In this document: piece by piece, positions 42,907 to 51,739 of the stretch
Numbering within the stretch: position 1 is the stretch's first letter
Layout of the letters: each line of letters starts with the position of its first letter
Source: Castellaniella sp049673105
GTDB lineage: Bacteria > Pseudomonadota > Gammaproteobacteria > Burkholderiales > Burkholderiaceae_B
Length of the DNA stretch: 64,000 nucleotides
NCBI RefSeq assembly: GCF_049673105.1
Contig: NZ_JBATXG010000015.1
Span: 1-64,000, forward strand
Direction of reading: 5' to 3'
Translations under genes and position numbers: made by a program
The notes under the pieces: generated by a model
What the model was told of the DNA's origin: nothing
Database searches by the model: none
Seen by the model: the letters and a program-made list of their open reading frames with translations, nothing else

Positions 42907-44057
42907 GTGCCGGGTTCCGTGCGTGCCGGGCCGGTGCTGCGGATCCGGCTGCGCGCCGTCAGCGGGCTATCGCTGTGGACGATGATCAGCTCACCGGCCT
43001 GCAATCCTTCCATTACCTGGACCATGCCCTGGGCATCGGTGGCGCCGATACGGATCGGGGTAAAGACCGGGCGGCCATCCTGGATGCGCCAGACCCCGGG
43101 CTGTCCGTCCTGATGGCGGATGGCGGCATTGGAAATCACCGGGCCTTGCCGGGTGGCCGGCAATTTCACCGTGGCTTCGGCCAGTTCGCCCAGCGCGGGC
43201 AGCGGCGCGGGCAGGGCATCGAAGGCGACCTTGACCAGCAATTCTTCGGTGACGGCGTCAGCCACCGGTTCGATCCGGGCGATCCGGCCCGAGGCCGGTT
43301 GCAGCCTGCGGGATCGCAGCACGATATGGGTCGTCAGGCCTTCTGTCAGCCCGGCGGGGCCAGCCTGGTCAAAGCGCACGTTCAGCCAGAGCGTGTCCGG
43401 CGCGACCACCTGGATCACGGTCTGTCCGGCCATCAGGGTCGTGCCGGGGTCGGCCTCGCGTGTCAGGACAAAGCCATCAATGGGAGACACGAGCGCCAGA
43501 TTGCGCCGTTGAGTCTTCAGCGCAGCCAGTTCGGCCTGCAGCTGCTCGATATCCTGCGCGGCGGCTTGCAGGAAAGAGTGCGCCAGCTTTGCTTCATGGC
43601 GCTTGTCGCTGGCGGATTCCTCGCTGGTGGCGGATGCTTTCAGCAGCGTGTCGTAGCGCTGCAGCTGGACTTGGGCTCTATCCTGGCGGAGACGGGCTTC
43701 TTGTGACCGGATACGTGCACGCGTCAGCATCGCCATCTGGGCCCGGATGCGGTCGTCCAGGTCAACGGGGTCGATTTCTCCCAGGATTTGGCCTGCGCGC
43801 ACGGTATCGCCGGTTTCCACATCCAGCCGCAGCAGCCGCCCCGTGAGGGTGGGGCCGATCCGATGGACCTGCCGGGCTTCGATCGAACCGATGCCGAAAC
43901 GCACGGGATGGATGGAAGCCTCCTGGACGTGTGCTGTCGTGACCGGGATGCGGGCCAGCGGCCCGGACTGCAGGATGACAGACAGGAACAGCCCCAGCAG
44001 GATCAGGGCCGGAATGGTCAGCAGCAGGCGTCTGCCGGTGATGGACAGGCGTTTCAT
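42903..44057 (-). CDS. HlyD-type membrane fusion protein
   Basis: 384 residues from ATG 44057. One N-terminal span (RLLLTIPALILLGLFLSVIL), then a barrel-sandwich half (VETGDTVRAGQILGEIDPVDL), a coiled-coil hairpin (about residues 85-160: AMLTRARIRSQEARLRQDRAQVQLQRYDTLLK...) and the second half (LALVSPIDGFVLTREADPGTTLMAGQTVIQVV). This is the periplasmic adaptor of an efflux or export pump, joining the ABC permease to an outer-membrane channel not encoded here. Start overlaps the TetR stop. Confidence 0.9.
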   Translation of the reverse strand: MKRLSITGRRLLLTIPALILLGLFLSVILQSGPLARIPVTTAHVQEASIHPVRFGIGSIEARQVHRIGPTLTGRLLRLDVETGDTVRAGQILGEIDPVDLDDRIRAQMAMLTRARIRSQEARLRQDRAQVQLQRYDTLLKASATSEESASDKRHEAKLAHSFLQAAAQDIEQLQAELAALKTQRRNLALVSPIDGFVLTREADPGTTLMAGQTVIQVVAPDTLWLNVRFDQAGPAGLTEGLTTHIVLRSRRLQPASGRIARIEPVADAVTEELLVKVAFDALPAPLPALGELAEATVKLPATRQGPVISNAAIRHQDGQPGVWRIQDGRPVFTPIRIGATDAQGMVQVMEGLQAGELIIVHSDSPLTARSRIRSTGPARTEPGT

Positions 44058-44665
44058 GGGCAGGCCTTGATGCCTTGGCAAAATAGGGTGAACACGGCGG
44101 GCGCCTGGTGTTGCATGCGCTGTATGTCGCCGGCCAGCATGGACTGGATGACCAGGCCCTGGATCATGCCGACAAACAGCACGGGCAGGGCGTCCAGATC
44201 CAGCGCGCTGTGCAGTTCGCCTTGGTCGATGCCGCGGCGGGCATGGCCCAGCAGCTTTTCTCGGTAATGGGCCAGCAATCCCTGCACCTGGGACTTGGCG
44301 GGCGTGGGATGGTCATGCTGCAGTTCAGCGAACAGAATGCGCGGGATGCCAGGGTGGTCGACGATGAAATCCACATGAGCCTGGAACATGGCGTGCAGCG
44401 CCGCGAGCGGTCCGTCGGTTTGCGCCGTGGCCGCGTCGATGCGCGCCAGCAGCGTCTCGCACGCGTAGCTCATCACGGCGTCCCAGATGGCTTCCTTGTT
44501 CGGGAAATGCCGGAACAGGGCGCCCTGGGTGAGCTGCATGTGCTGAGCAATGGCAGCGGTAGTGATGTCCGCCGGATTGCAGCGGGCGGCCAGTTCGATG
44601 ACGGACTGCACCGTGGCGGCCCGCCGTGCTTGCGCCGGCAGGTATTTCTGGGAGGTGTTCGGCAT
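44054..44665 (-). CDS. TetR-family regulator of the export operon
   Basis: 203 residues. N-terminal helix-turn-helix (RRAATVQSVIELAARCNPADITTAAIAQHMQLTQGALFRHFPNKEAIWDAVM) and a helical ligand domain. First gene of tetR-hlyD-permease-ATPase, all joined by four-base overlaps, so it probably represses its own operon and is released by a substrate of the pump. TAATTAATTACT, just upstream of the start (about 44686-44697), is an AT-rich, partly palindromic sequence and a plausible operator. Confidence 0.9.
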   Translation of the reverse strand: MPNTSQKYLPAQARRAATVQSVIELAARCNPADITTAAIAQHMQLTQGALFRHFPNKEAIWDAVMSYACETLLARIDAATAQTDGPLAALHAMFQAHVDFIVDHPGIPRILFAELQHDHPTPAKSQVQGLLAHYREKLLGHARRGIDQGELHSALDLDALPVLFVGMIQGLVIQSMLAGDIQRMQHQAPAVFTLFCQGIKACP

Positions 44666-44719
44666 GTTGCCCCCACGAAAAGAAAGTAATTAATTACTAT
44701 CTTATCATGGAGGCGCTAT

Positions 44720-44887
44720 TCAGCCAGTGATGTCGATTGCCTTGCGCACGACAACGAAGAGTATCGCCAGGAACCCCAGGCTCAGCAGGATGATGCCTGG
44801 GTTGCGGTCGCGCAGGCCGAAGCCGAAAAAAGTGGCGATCACCCCGAGGACGAAAATGACCAGCAGTGTGGTGTTGTGGAAGAACAT
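44720..44887 (-). CDS. 55-residue membrane protein, unknown function
   Basis: Starts MFFHNTTLLVIFVLGVIATFF, with GGAG nine bases before the ATG at 44887, and stops at TGA 44720-44722. Two predicted membrane spans (about residues 7-23 and 32-47) flank a short basic loop (GLRDRNPG); the end is RKAIDITG. Hydrophobicity, a proper ribosome site and high G/C third positions support coding despite its size. It lies 48 bases after ackA on the same strand and may be its last operon member. I do not recognise a family. Confidence 0.7.
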   Translation of the reverse strand: MFFHNTTLLVIFVLGVIATFFGFGLRDRNPGIILLSLGFLAILFVVVRKAIDITG

Positions 44888-44935
44888 GATGATGTGCTCC
44901 GTGGGAGAAGAAGGCTGAGTGTGGTTCGAGCGGTC

Positions 44936-46141
44936 TCAGCCCAGCAGATCGAGTGCATGCCGGGCGGCGACCCATTCCTCGTTGGTGGATTCCATGGCGA
45001 CCTGCACGGTGCCGCCGGGCGCGGATAGCGTGTTTGCCTGAGCGGCGTTGGCTTCTTCATCCAGACGCACGCCCAGCCAGCCCAACTGTGCGCAGATCCG
45101 CCGCCGCAGCTCAACGCTGTGTTCACCGATCCCGGCCGTGAATACCAGCATGTCCAGCCCGCCCAGCACGGCGGTCAAGGCGCCGATCTCGCGCACGATC
45201 CGGCGCACGTACAGGTCCAGGGCCAGCCGCGCGCGCGGCGTGTCCGCCTCGCGGGCCAGCAGGTCGCGCGGATCGGGCGAAATGCCCGAGACGCCTTTCA
45301 GGCCGGATTCGTGGTACAGGATGCGACCGACTTCTTCCAGGCTGAGCCGTTCGATCTCCATCAGGTAGATCACAGCCCCCGGGTCGAGCGAGCCGGTGCG
45401 GGTGCCCATCATCAGGCCGTCCAGGGCGGAGAACCCCATGGTGGTTGCCTGGCTGCGCAGGTCGCGCATGGCGCACAGACTGGCGCCACTGCCCAGATGG
45501 GCGACGATGACGCGCCCTCGCGCGTGGTCGCCGTGCCGTTCTGGCAGGGCAATGGACAGGTATTCGTAGGACAGGCCGTGAAAACCGTAGCGGCGCAGGC
45601 CGCGTTCCCATGCTTCATAGGGCAGCGGCAGCATCTGCTCGATCTGCGGGATGGTGTGGTGGAAAGCCGTGTCGAAGCAGGCGATCTGGGGCAAATCGGG
45701 CCGTTCCCGCAGCAGGATATCGATGGCATCCAGCGCGAAAGGCTGGTGCAGCGGCGCCAGCGGGATGTAGGCGCGCAGGTCCTCCAGCACATGGGCGTCG
45801 ATGCGTACCGGCGTGGAATATTTGCTGCCGCCGTGGACGACGCGGTGGGCGACAGCCACCAGGCGTCCGTCGCCCAGCCGGGCCTGCACGCGCTGCAGGA
45901 TCATATCCAGGGCGTCGCGATAGGGGGTTTGTGGGTTCAGTTCGATCGCAAACGGTGCGACGCCGGTTTCGCCGAAGTCCGGGCGGGCGCCGCCGATCCC
46001 CTCGATCTTGCCGTTCCAGGCGGGGCGGCGCGGCAGCGGATTGGCGGCTGTATCGAACAGGGCGAACTTGATGCTCGATGAGCCGCAGTTCAGCACCAGG
46101 ATCAGCGCGGATCCGGAAGAGTTCGTCTGGTCGCGGATCAT
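44936..46141 (-). CDS. ackA: acetate kinase
   Basis: 401 residues from the ATG at 46141, which overlaps the pta stop (ATGA); a much longer open frame upstream is rejected because it runs through pta. LILVLNCGSSSIKFALFD, AHRVVHGGSKYS, FDTAFHHTIP, RRYGFHGLSYEY, VIVAHLGSGASLCAM and TAGIGEHS are acetate kinase motifs. It interconverts acetyl phosphate plus ADP with acetate plus ATP, an energy-yielding step when oxygen or electron acceptors are short. The pair with pta makes direction and substrate likely. Confidence 0.95.
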   Translation of the reverse strand: MIRDQTNSSGSALILVLNCGSSSIKFALFDTAANPLPRRPAWNGKIEGIGGARPDFGETGVAPFAIELNPQTPYRDALDMILQRVQARLGDGRLVAVAHRVVHGGSKYSTPVRIDAHVLEDLRAYIPLAPLHQPFALDAIDILLRERPDLPQIACFDTAFHHTIPQIEQMLPLPYEAWERGLRRYGFHGLSYEYLSIALPERHGDHARGRVIVAHLGSGASLCAMRDLRSQATTMGFSALDGLMMGTRTGSLDPGAVIYLMEIERLSLEEVGRILYHESGLKGVSGISPDPRDLLAREADTPRARLALDLYVRRIVREIGALTAVLGGLDMLVFTAGIGEHSVELRRRICAQLGWLGVRLDEEANAAQANTLSAPGGTVQVAMESTNEEWVAARHALDLLG

Positions 46142-47079
46142 AGCGGGGCGCTCCGGTAATGGTGCGCCAGGATCAGGGCCAAGGCGCACGAGGTGATGCG
46201 GGACGCGTAGGTGTCGGCTCGGCTGGTCAGGATGATGGGCACGCGCGCGCCCAGAACGATGCCGGCGCTGGCTGCATTGCCCAGGTACATCAGTTGCTTG
46301 GCCAGCATGTTGCCGCTTTCCAGGTCGGGCACGACGAGGATGTCGGCGCGGCCGGCGACGTCGGAGCGGATGCCCTTGAGCTGTGCGGCGGCCAGCGAGA
46401 CTGCGTTGTCGAAGGCCAGCGGCCCGTCGAGCAGCCCGCCGGTGATCTGGTCCCGGTCCGCCATCTTGCACAGGGCGGCTGCGTCCAGCGTGGCCGGCAT
46501 GGTGGCGGTCACGGTCTCGACGGCGGCCAGGATGGCGACTCGTGGCTCGGCGACGCCGATCGCATGCGCCAGGCGGATGGCGTTGCGGACGATGTCGGCC
46601 TTGTGCTCCAGCGTCGGGGCGATGTTGATCGCCGCGTCGGTCACGATGAAAGGCCGAGGGTAGTGCGGGGTCTGCAGCAGGTAGCAATGGCTGACGCGCC
46701 GGCTGGTGCGCAGCCCGTCTCGGGCGACGACCGCGCTCATCAGTTCGTCGGTGTGCAGGCTGCCCTTCATCAAGGCTTCGACTTCGCCGGCGCGCGCCAA
46801 CGCCACGGCCTGCTCGGCTGCCGCGTGGCTGTGCGCTGCGTCCAGAATCTCGACGCCGTCCAGCGAGGCGTTCAGCGCTGCGGCGACCTGTTCCAGGCGT
46901 GCGCGGGGCGCTACCAGGATCGGGTCGATCAGGCCTTCCCGGCGGGCGTCCAGCGCCGCCTTCAGGCTGATCTCGTCACACGGATGCGCGACCGCCACCC
47001 GGATCGGATCATGTTCGCGTGCCTGGCCGAGCAGACTGCGCAATCCGTCCTGCTGCGCAGCATTGTCGGGATCAATCAT
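46138..47079 (-). CDS. pta: phosphate acetyl/butyryltransferase (short Pta form)
   Basis: 313 residues, single-domain PTA/PTB fold. IRVAVAHPCDEISLKAAL, ALMKGSLHTDELMSAVV, FIVTDAAINIAPTLEHKADIVRNAI, GGLLDGPLAFDNAVSLAAAQLKG and VPDLESGNMLAKQLMYLGNAASAGIVLGARVPIILTSRAD identify the family. Length and motifs are close to phosphate butyryltransferase and to the single-domain acetyltransferases paired with ackA in Betaproteobacteria. With ackA next door, acetyl-CoA to acetyl phosphate is the likely reaction. An FNR/ANR-like site lies ~122 bases upstream of the start. Confidence 0.88.
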   Translation of the reverse strand: MIDPDNAAQQDGLRSLLGQAREHDPIRVAVAHPCDEISLKAALDARREGLIDPILVAPRARLEQVAAALNASLDGVEILDAAHSHAAAEQAVALARAGEVEALMKGSLHTDELMSAVVARDGLRTSRRVSHCYLLQTPHYPRPFIVTDAAINIAPTLEHKADIVRNAIRLAHAIGVAEPRVAILAAVETVTATMPATLDAAALCKMADRDQITGGLLDGPLAFDNAVSLAAAQLKGIRSDVAGRADILVVPDLESGNMLAKQLMYLGNAASAGIVLGARVPIILTSRADTYASRITSCALALILAHHYRSAPL

Positions 47080-47200
47080 GAAGGATTCCTTCTGTAGGTG
47101 ACCCAGGCGGCAGCCTGGGTGCTGGTGACTTGAGTGGCTGGAGATGGTGACATTTCGATCCCCTTTGACGACTTTTTAGTCGATGATGAGAGGAGCAGAC

Positions 47201-47214
47201 CTGATCAAGATCAA
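47201..47214 (-). promoter_or_regulatory. FNR/ANR-like site upstream of pta-ackA
   Basis: On the minus strand TTGATCTTGATCAG matches the FNR/ANR consensus TTGAT-N4-ATCAA at 9 of 10 defined bases. It is about 122 bases from the pta start, so the promoter would lie near 47165-47180 if the site is at the usual -41.5. Predicts induction of acetate fermentation under low oxygen. Confidence 0.65.
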
Positions 47215-47227
47215 GGACTCAGCCAAA

Positions 47228-47259
47228 CTTTCCCTACAGAATCAATCTTTCCCTACAGA
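47228..47259. repeat. 13-bp tandem direct repeat near the FNR-like site
   Basis: CTTTCCCTACAGA occurs at 47228-47240 and again, identical, at 47247-47259, a 19-base period. Lies between the tex stop and the FNR-like site, i.e. upstream of the pta promoter region. Nearly two helical turns apart, so both copies face the same side of the DNA. Confidence 0.7.
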
Positions 47260-47283
47260 CCCCAGTGTGATGGTGGCCGGCGC

Positions 47284-49641
47284 TTACTTCCGCAGTCGCG
47301 CGAAGGCTTCGGCCATGGCGCCTTGGGGGGCGGCGGCGGGCTTGTCAGTGCGCCCGCCTCGCTGACCAGGGCGTCCGCGTCCCGCGCCCGCGCCGGACGA
47401 ACCCGAGGTGCGCGGTTCGGGATCGTCCTTGCGCATGGTCAGCGCGATGCGCTTGCGCGCCACGTCCACTTCCAGCACTCGCACTTGCACGGTCTGGCCG
47501 ACACGCACCACATCGCGCGGGTCCTTGACGAATTTATCCGCCAGGGCCGACACGTGCACCAAGCCGTCCTGGTGCACGCCGATGTCCACGAAGGCGCCGA
47601 AATTGGCCACATTGCTGACCACGCCTTCGAGCACCATGCCGGCCACCAGATCCTTGATGTCGTGGATGCCTTCCTTGAACTGCGCCGTCTTGAATTCCGG
47701 ACGTGGGTCGCGCCCCGGTTTTTCCAGCTCCGCGAAAATGTCACGCACCGTGGGCAGGCCGAACTGCTCGCTGGTGAAGTCCGCGGGCGACAGGCCTTTC
47801 AGGGCCTGCGGCTGGCCCATCAGTTCGGCAGCGGGGCGTCCCGCTTTCAGGACGATCTGCTCGACCACGGGATAGGCTTCGGGGTGGACGGCGGAGGCGT
47901 CCAGCGGATTATCCGAGCCGGGCACGCGCAGAAAGCCCGCCGCCTGTTCGAAGGCTTTGTCACCAAAGCGCGGCACTTCGCGCAGGGCCCGGCGGTTGGG
48001 AAACGCCCCGTTTGCCTCGCGCCACTGCACGATGTTGCGGGCCAGGCTGGCGTTCAGGCCGGACACGCGGGTCAAGAGCGGCGCCGAGGCCGTGTTGACG
48101 TCCACGCCAACGGCGTTGACGCAGTCTTCGACGACCGCCGTCAGGGAATGCGCCAGTTCGCGTTGATTGACGTCATGTTGGTATTGGCCCACGCCGATGG
48201 CCTTGGGTTCGATCTTGACCAGTTCGGCCAGCGGGTCTTGCAGCCGGCGGGCGATCGAGACCGCGCCGCGCAGGCTGACGTCCAGCTCGGGGAATTCGTG
48301 GGCGGCCAGCTCGGATGCGGAATAGACGGATGCGCCCGCTTCCGACACGACCACCCGGTCGAAGACCAGTTCCGGGTGGCGTTCGCGCAGGGTCGCCGCC
48401 AGGCGTTCCGTTTCGCGCGAGGCCGTGCCGTTGCCGATCGCGACTAACGGGATCTGGTGGCGCTGGATCAGGGCGGCCAGCGTGCGCAGGCTGCCTTCCA
48501 CGTCGCGGCGCGGTTCAAAGGGGTAGATGGTGGCGGTGTCCAGCAGCTTGCCGGTGGCATCGATGGCGGCGACCTTGACCCCGGTGCGGATGCCGGGGTC
48601 CAGGCCCAGCACTGCCTTGGGGCCGGCGGGGGCGGCCAGCAGCAGATCCTTCAGATTGGCGGCGAAGACCCGGATCGCCTCGGTTTCAGCGGCTTCACGC
48701 AGCCGACCGATGAGTTCGGTTTCAAAGGCGGTCAGCAGCTTCACTCGCCAGGTCCAGCGACAGACCTCGGCCAGCCAGTGCTGGCGCGACGTGGCCTGGG
48801 CGTCGAAGCAGGCGTCTATGTCCAGCAGGTCGGCCACGCGCGTGACGCAGGGGTGCGGCGTCAGGGCTTCCCGTTCGGCGTCCAGGCCCAGTCGCAGGTC
48901 CAGAATCCCTTGCTGGCGGCCTCGCAGCAAAGCCAGCACGCGGTGCGAGGGCAGAGTGCGCAGCGCCTCATGGAAATCGAACCAGTCGCGGAATTTCTCG
49001 CCCTCGGCTTCCTTGCCCGATACCACCTGGGCGTAGAGCAGACCGGTCTGCCAGAGTTCGCCGCGCAGGGCTTCCAGCAGCGTGGCCTGTTCGGCGAAAC
49101 GTTCGGCCAGAATGTCGCGGGCGCCGTTCAGGACGGCCTTGGCATCGGTGAATCCTGCTTCGACGTTCAAATAGCCGGCGGCCAGCGTTTCGGGATCGGC
49201 AGCGGGGTCGGCCAGCAAGATATCGGCCAGCGGCTCCAGACCGGCTTCGCGGGCGATCTGGGCGCGGGTGCGGCGCTTGGGCTTGTAGGGGGCGTACAGA
49301 TCTTCCAGGCGTTGTTTGCTGTCGGCGGCCAGGATCTGAGCCTGCAGCGCATCATCCAGCTTGCCTTGCTGGGCGATCGAATCCAGGATCGCGACGCGTC
49401 GGCCTTCCAGTTCGCGGATGTACAGCAGTCTGACTTCCAGCTGGCGTAGCACGGTATCGTCCAAGCCGCCGGTGACTTCCTTGCGGTAACGGGCGATAAA
49501 AGGCACGGTGGCCCCGGTGTCCAGCAGATCCACGGCGGCAGCGATCTGTGCAGGCCGGGCATCCAGCTCGGCGCACAATAGGCGCAGGACGCGCGCGGGG
49601 TCGATCTGGTGGGAAGAAGAGGCGGTAGCGGCGATGGACAT
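47284..49641 (-). CDS. tex: Tex RNA-binding transcription accessory protein
   Basis: 785 residues, full length for Tex. N-terminal helical region (ARYRKEVTGGLDDTVLRQLEVRLLYIRELEGRR), central YqgF/RNaseH-like domain (VLGLDPGIRTGVKVAAIDATGKLLDTATIYP), helix-hairpin-helix (NTASAPLLTRVSGLNASLARNIVQWREANG), and a C-terminal S1 domain (GMVLEGVVSNVANFGAFVDIGVHQDGLVHVSALAD). The end is an Arg/Gly-rich tail. Tex is a conserved cytoplasmic nucleic-acid-binding protein, first studied in Bordetella pertussis toxin expression. Monocistronic by spacing. Confidence 0.95.
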   Translation of the reverse strand: MSIAATASSSHQIDPARVLRLLCAELDARPAQIAAAVDLLDTGATVPFIARYRKEVTGGLDDTVLRQLEVRLLYIRELEGRRVAILDSIAQQGKLDDALQAQILAADSKQRLEDLYAPYKPKRRTRAQIAREAGLEPLADILLADPAADPETLAAGYLNVEAGFTDAKAVLNGARDILAERFAEQATLLEALRGELWQTGLLYAQVVSGKEAEGEKFRDWFDFHEALRTLPSHRVLALLRGRQQGILDLRLGLDAEREALTPHPCVTRVADLLDIDACFDAQATSRQHWLAEVCRWTWRVKLLTAFETELIGRLREAAETEAIRVFAANLKDLLLAAPAGPKAVLGLDPGIRTGVKVAAIDATGKLLDTATIYPFEPRRDVEGSLRTLAALIQRHQIPLVAIGNGTASRETERLAATLRERHPELVFDRVVVSEAGASVYSASELAAHEFPELDVSLRGAVSIARRLQDPLAELVKIEPKAIGVGQYQHDVNQRELAHSLTAVVEDCVNAVGVDVNTASAPLLTRVSGLNASLARNIVQWREANGAFPNRRALREVPRFGDKAFEQAAGFLRVPGSDNPLDASAVHPEAYPVVEQIVLKAGRPAAELMGQPQALKGLSPADFTSEQFGLPTVRDIFAELEKPGRDPRPEFKTAQFKEGIHDIKDLVAGMVLEGVVSNVANFGAFVDIGVHQDGLVHVSALADKFVKDPRDVVRVGQTVQVRVLEVDVARKRIALTMRKDDPEPRTSGSSGAGAGRGRPGQRGGRTDKPAAAPQGAMAEAFARLRK

Positions 49642-49750
49642 GCTGAGGTCCTAAAATACAGAGATCAAGCGGCGCATTTTGCCATAGCCGGCGAGCCCCC
49701 CGGAATTGTCTGGCGTATCATCCACCGATTCATCCCGTCTTTCTTCCCCC

Positions 49751-51739
49751 ATGTTCAGCGACGATCTGACTGCCGTATTCGGCCCCGAAGGCCCATTGGC
49801 CCAGCAGCTGCCGAGCTATGTGCCGCGCGCAGCGCAGCAGGAACTGTCTGCCGCCATCCAGGACGCCGTAGCCGCCGGCGGCGTGCTGGTCGCCGAGGCC
49901 GGGACGGGAACCGGCAAGACCTGGGCCTATCTGGTGCCGGCCTTTCTGTCGGGCGACAAGGTCCTGATCTCCACCGGCACCCGCACCCTGCAGGACCAGT
50001 TGTTCCGGCGGGATATCCCGCGTTTGCGCGAGGCGCTGGCCTTGTCGGTGGATGTGGCTTTGCTCAAGGGCCGCAGCAATTACGTCTGCCACTATCATCT
50101 GGAACGGCTCGAACAGGATGATCGAGGCCTGCGATCTCGCGATGAAATTTCCCAACTGCGGCAGATTCGCCAGTTCGTCCAGGTCAGCAACACGGGGGAC
50201 AAGGCCGACCTGCCGTCGGTGCCGGAAACCGCCGATATCTGGAATCGGGTTTCCTCTACTCGCGAAAACTGTCTGGGCCAGGATTGCCCTTTTGTGCGCG
50301 ACTGCTTTTTGTTGAAGGCCCGGCGCCATGCCCAGGAAGCCGACGTGGTCGTCATCAATCATGCCCTGTTCATGGCGGATTTGGCTCTGCGCGAAGAAGG
50401 CATTCCGGATCTGCTGCCCGACACCCGGCTGGTGGTGTTCGACGAGGCGCATCAACTGCCGGAGACCGCCACCCGTTTTCTGGGTCAAAGTGTGTCTCTG
50501 CATCAGTTGCTGGATCTGACCCGCCAGGCCGAGGCCGCCGGGTTGGCGCAGGCCCGCGAGGCAGCACGCTGGAGCGAACTGTGCCAGGCCTTGGAATCCG
50601 CTGCGCGTGACTTTCGCTTGGTCAGCGCATCCGTGGGGCGGATGCCCGGCGGGCGGGCGACATTCGAGCAGATCCCCGAACCCGAGGCCTTCGATCCTGC
50701 TCTGGAGCGGCTGACGCAGGCGCTGGATACCCTGAGCGAGGCCCTGGGCACCCAGGAAGAACGCCATCCCGACCTGGCGGCGGCAGCCCGTACGGCCCGC
50801 ACGTTGCGGGCGCGCCTGGTGCAATGGGCGCAGCCGGCGCGGGGACTGCCGGAACCGGCAGATCAGGCGGCGGTGCGATGGATCGAACACAGCACGCATT
50901 CGGTGCGCTTGCATCGGGCGCCTTTGTCGGTTGCGCGGATTTTCTCCGGCTTCCGACGCCCTGAGCAGACCTGGGTGCTGACGTCGGCAACGCTGTCCGT
51001 ACGCGGCAATTTCGCCCATTTCCAGCATCAGCTGGGGCTGCAGGACGCCCGGACTGCCAGCTGGGTATCGCCTTTCGATTATCCTGCCCAGGGCTTGCTG
51101 TATGTGCCGCAAACTCTGCCCTGGCCCAGTGATCCGGGGTTTACCGATGCGTTCGCCCAGGCTCTGCTGCCGCTGGTGGATGCCTGCGGGGGCGGGGTGC
51201 TGGTGCTGTGCACGACGCTGCGAGCGGTCGACCGCGTCGCCGACCAGCTCTTGCGGGGCTTGCTGTCCTCGGATCGGCCCGTCATGCGTCAGGGCGAGGC
51301 CACGCGCGGCGTCCTGCTGGAACGCTTCCGGGCAGCCGGCAATGCGGTGTTGGTGGGCAGCACCAGCTTCTGGGAAGGCATCGACGTGCCGGGTGATGCG
51401 CTGACGCTGGTGGCCATCGACAAACTACCCTTTGCGCCGCCCGATGATCCGGTGCTCGAAGCCCGGCTGAACGCCTGCCGCGCCGAAGGCGGCAACCCGT
51501 TCATGGAATATCAGTTGCCGCAGGCGGCCTTGTTGCTCAAGCAGGGAGCGGGGCGTCTGATCCGGTCGGAACAGGATTGGGGCGTTTTGATGGTCGGGGA
51601 TGGCCGTCTGGTCGATAAACCCTATGGCCGGCAGCTATGGCAGGGCTTGCCGCCTTTTGCCCGTACGCGCGATGCGGCGGTGGCGGTGGATTTTCTGGCC
51701 CATCCGCCCGCCGTCGACGATGGTCTTACAACCAGTTGA
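49751..51739 (+). CDS. DinG/YoaA-family ATP-dependent DNA helicase
   Basis: 662 residues from ATG 49751 (MFSDDLTAVFGPEG). Walker A AGTGTGKT (50-57), a four-cysteine iron-sulfur cluster site (Cys113, Cys174, Cys179, Cys185), Walker B VVFDEAH, SATLSVRGNFAHFQHQLGL, GSTSFWEGIDVPGDAL, and C-terminal QGAGRLIRSEQDWGVLMVGDGRL. These define the XPD-like superfamily 2 helicases DinG and YoaA; length fits YoaA-type. They unwind damaged or R-loop DNA 5' to 3'. Its last 14 bases overlap bamD on the other strand. Divergent from tex. Confidence 0.93.
   Translation: MFSDDLTAVFGPEGPLAQQLPSYVPRAAQQELSAAIQDAVAAGGVLVAEAGTGTGKTWAYLVPAFLSGDKVLISTGTRTLQDQLFRRDIPRLREALALSVDVALLKGRSNYVCHYHLERLEQDDRGLRSRDEISQLRQIRQFVQVSNTGDKADLPSVPETADIWNRVSSTRENCLGQDCPFVRDCFLLKARRHAQEADVVVINHALFMADLALREEGIPDLLPDTRLVVFDEAHQLPETATRFLGQSVSLHQLLDLTRQAEAAGLAQAREAARWSELCQALESAARDFRLVSASVGRMPGGRATFEQIPEPEAFDPALERLTQALDTLSEALGTQEERHPDLAAAARTARTLRARLVQWAQPARGLPEPADQAAVRWIEHSTHSVRLHRAPLSVARIFSGFRRPEQTWVLTSATLSVRGNFAHFQHQLGLQDARTASWVSPFDYPAQGLLYVPQTLPWPSDPGFTDAFAQALLPLVDACGGGVLVLCTTLRAVDRVADQLLRGLLSSDRPVMRQGEATRGVLLERFRAAGNAVLVGSTSFWEGIDVPGDALTLVAIDKLPFAPPDDPVLEARLNACRAEGGNPFMEYQLPQAALLLKQGAGRLIRSEQDWGVLMVGDGRLVDKPYGRQLWQGLPPFARTRDAAVAVDFLAHPPAVDDGLTTS

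Noticed and set aside
46138..46687. Long N-terminal extension of acetate kinase
   Set aside because: It would be read through pta in another frame; the ATGA junction at 46138-46141 is the natural start.
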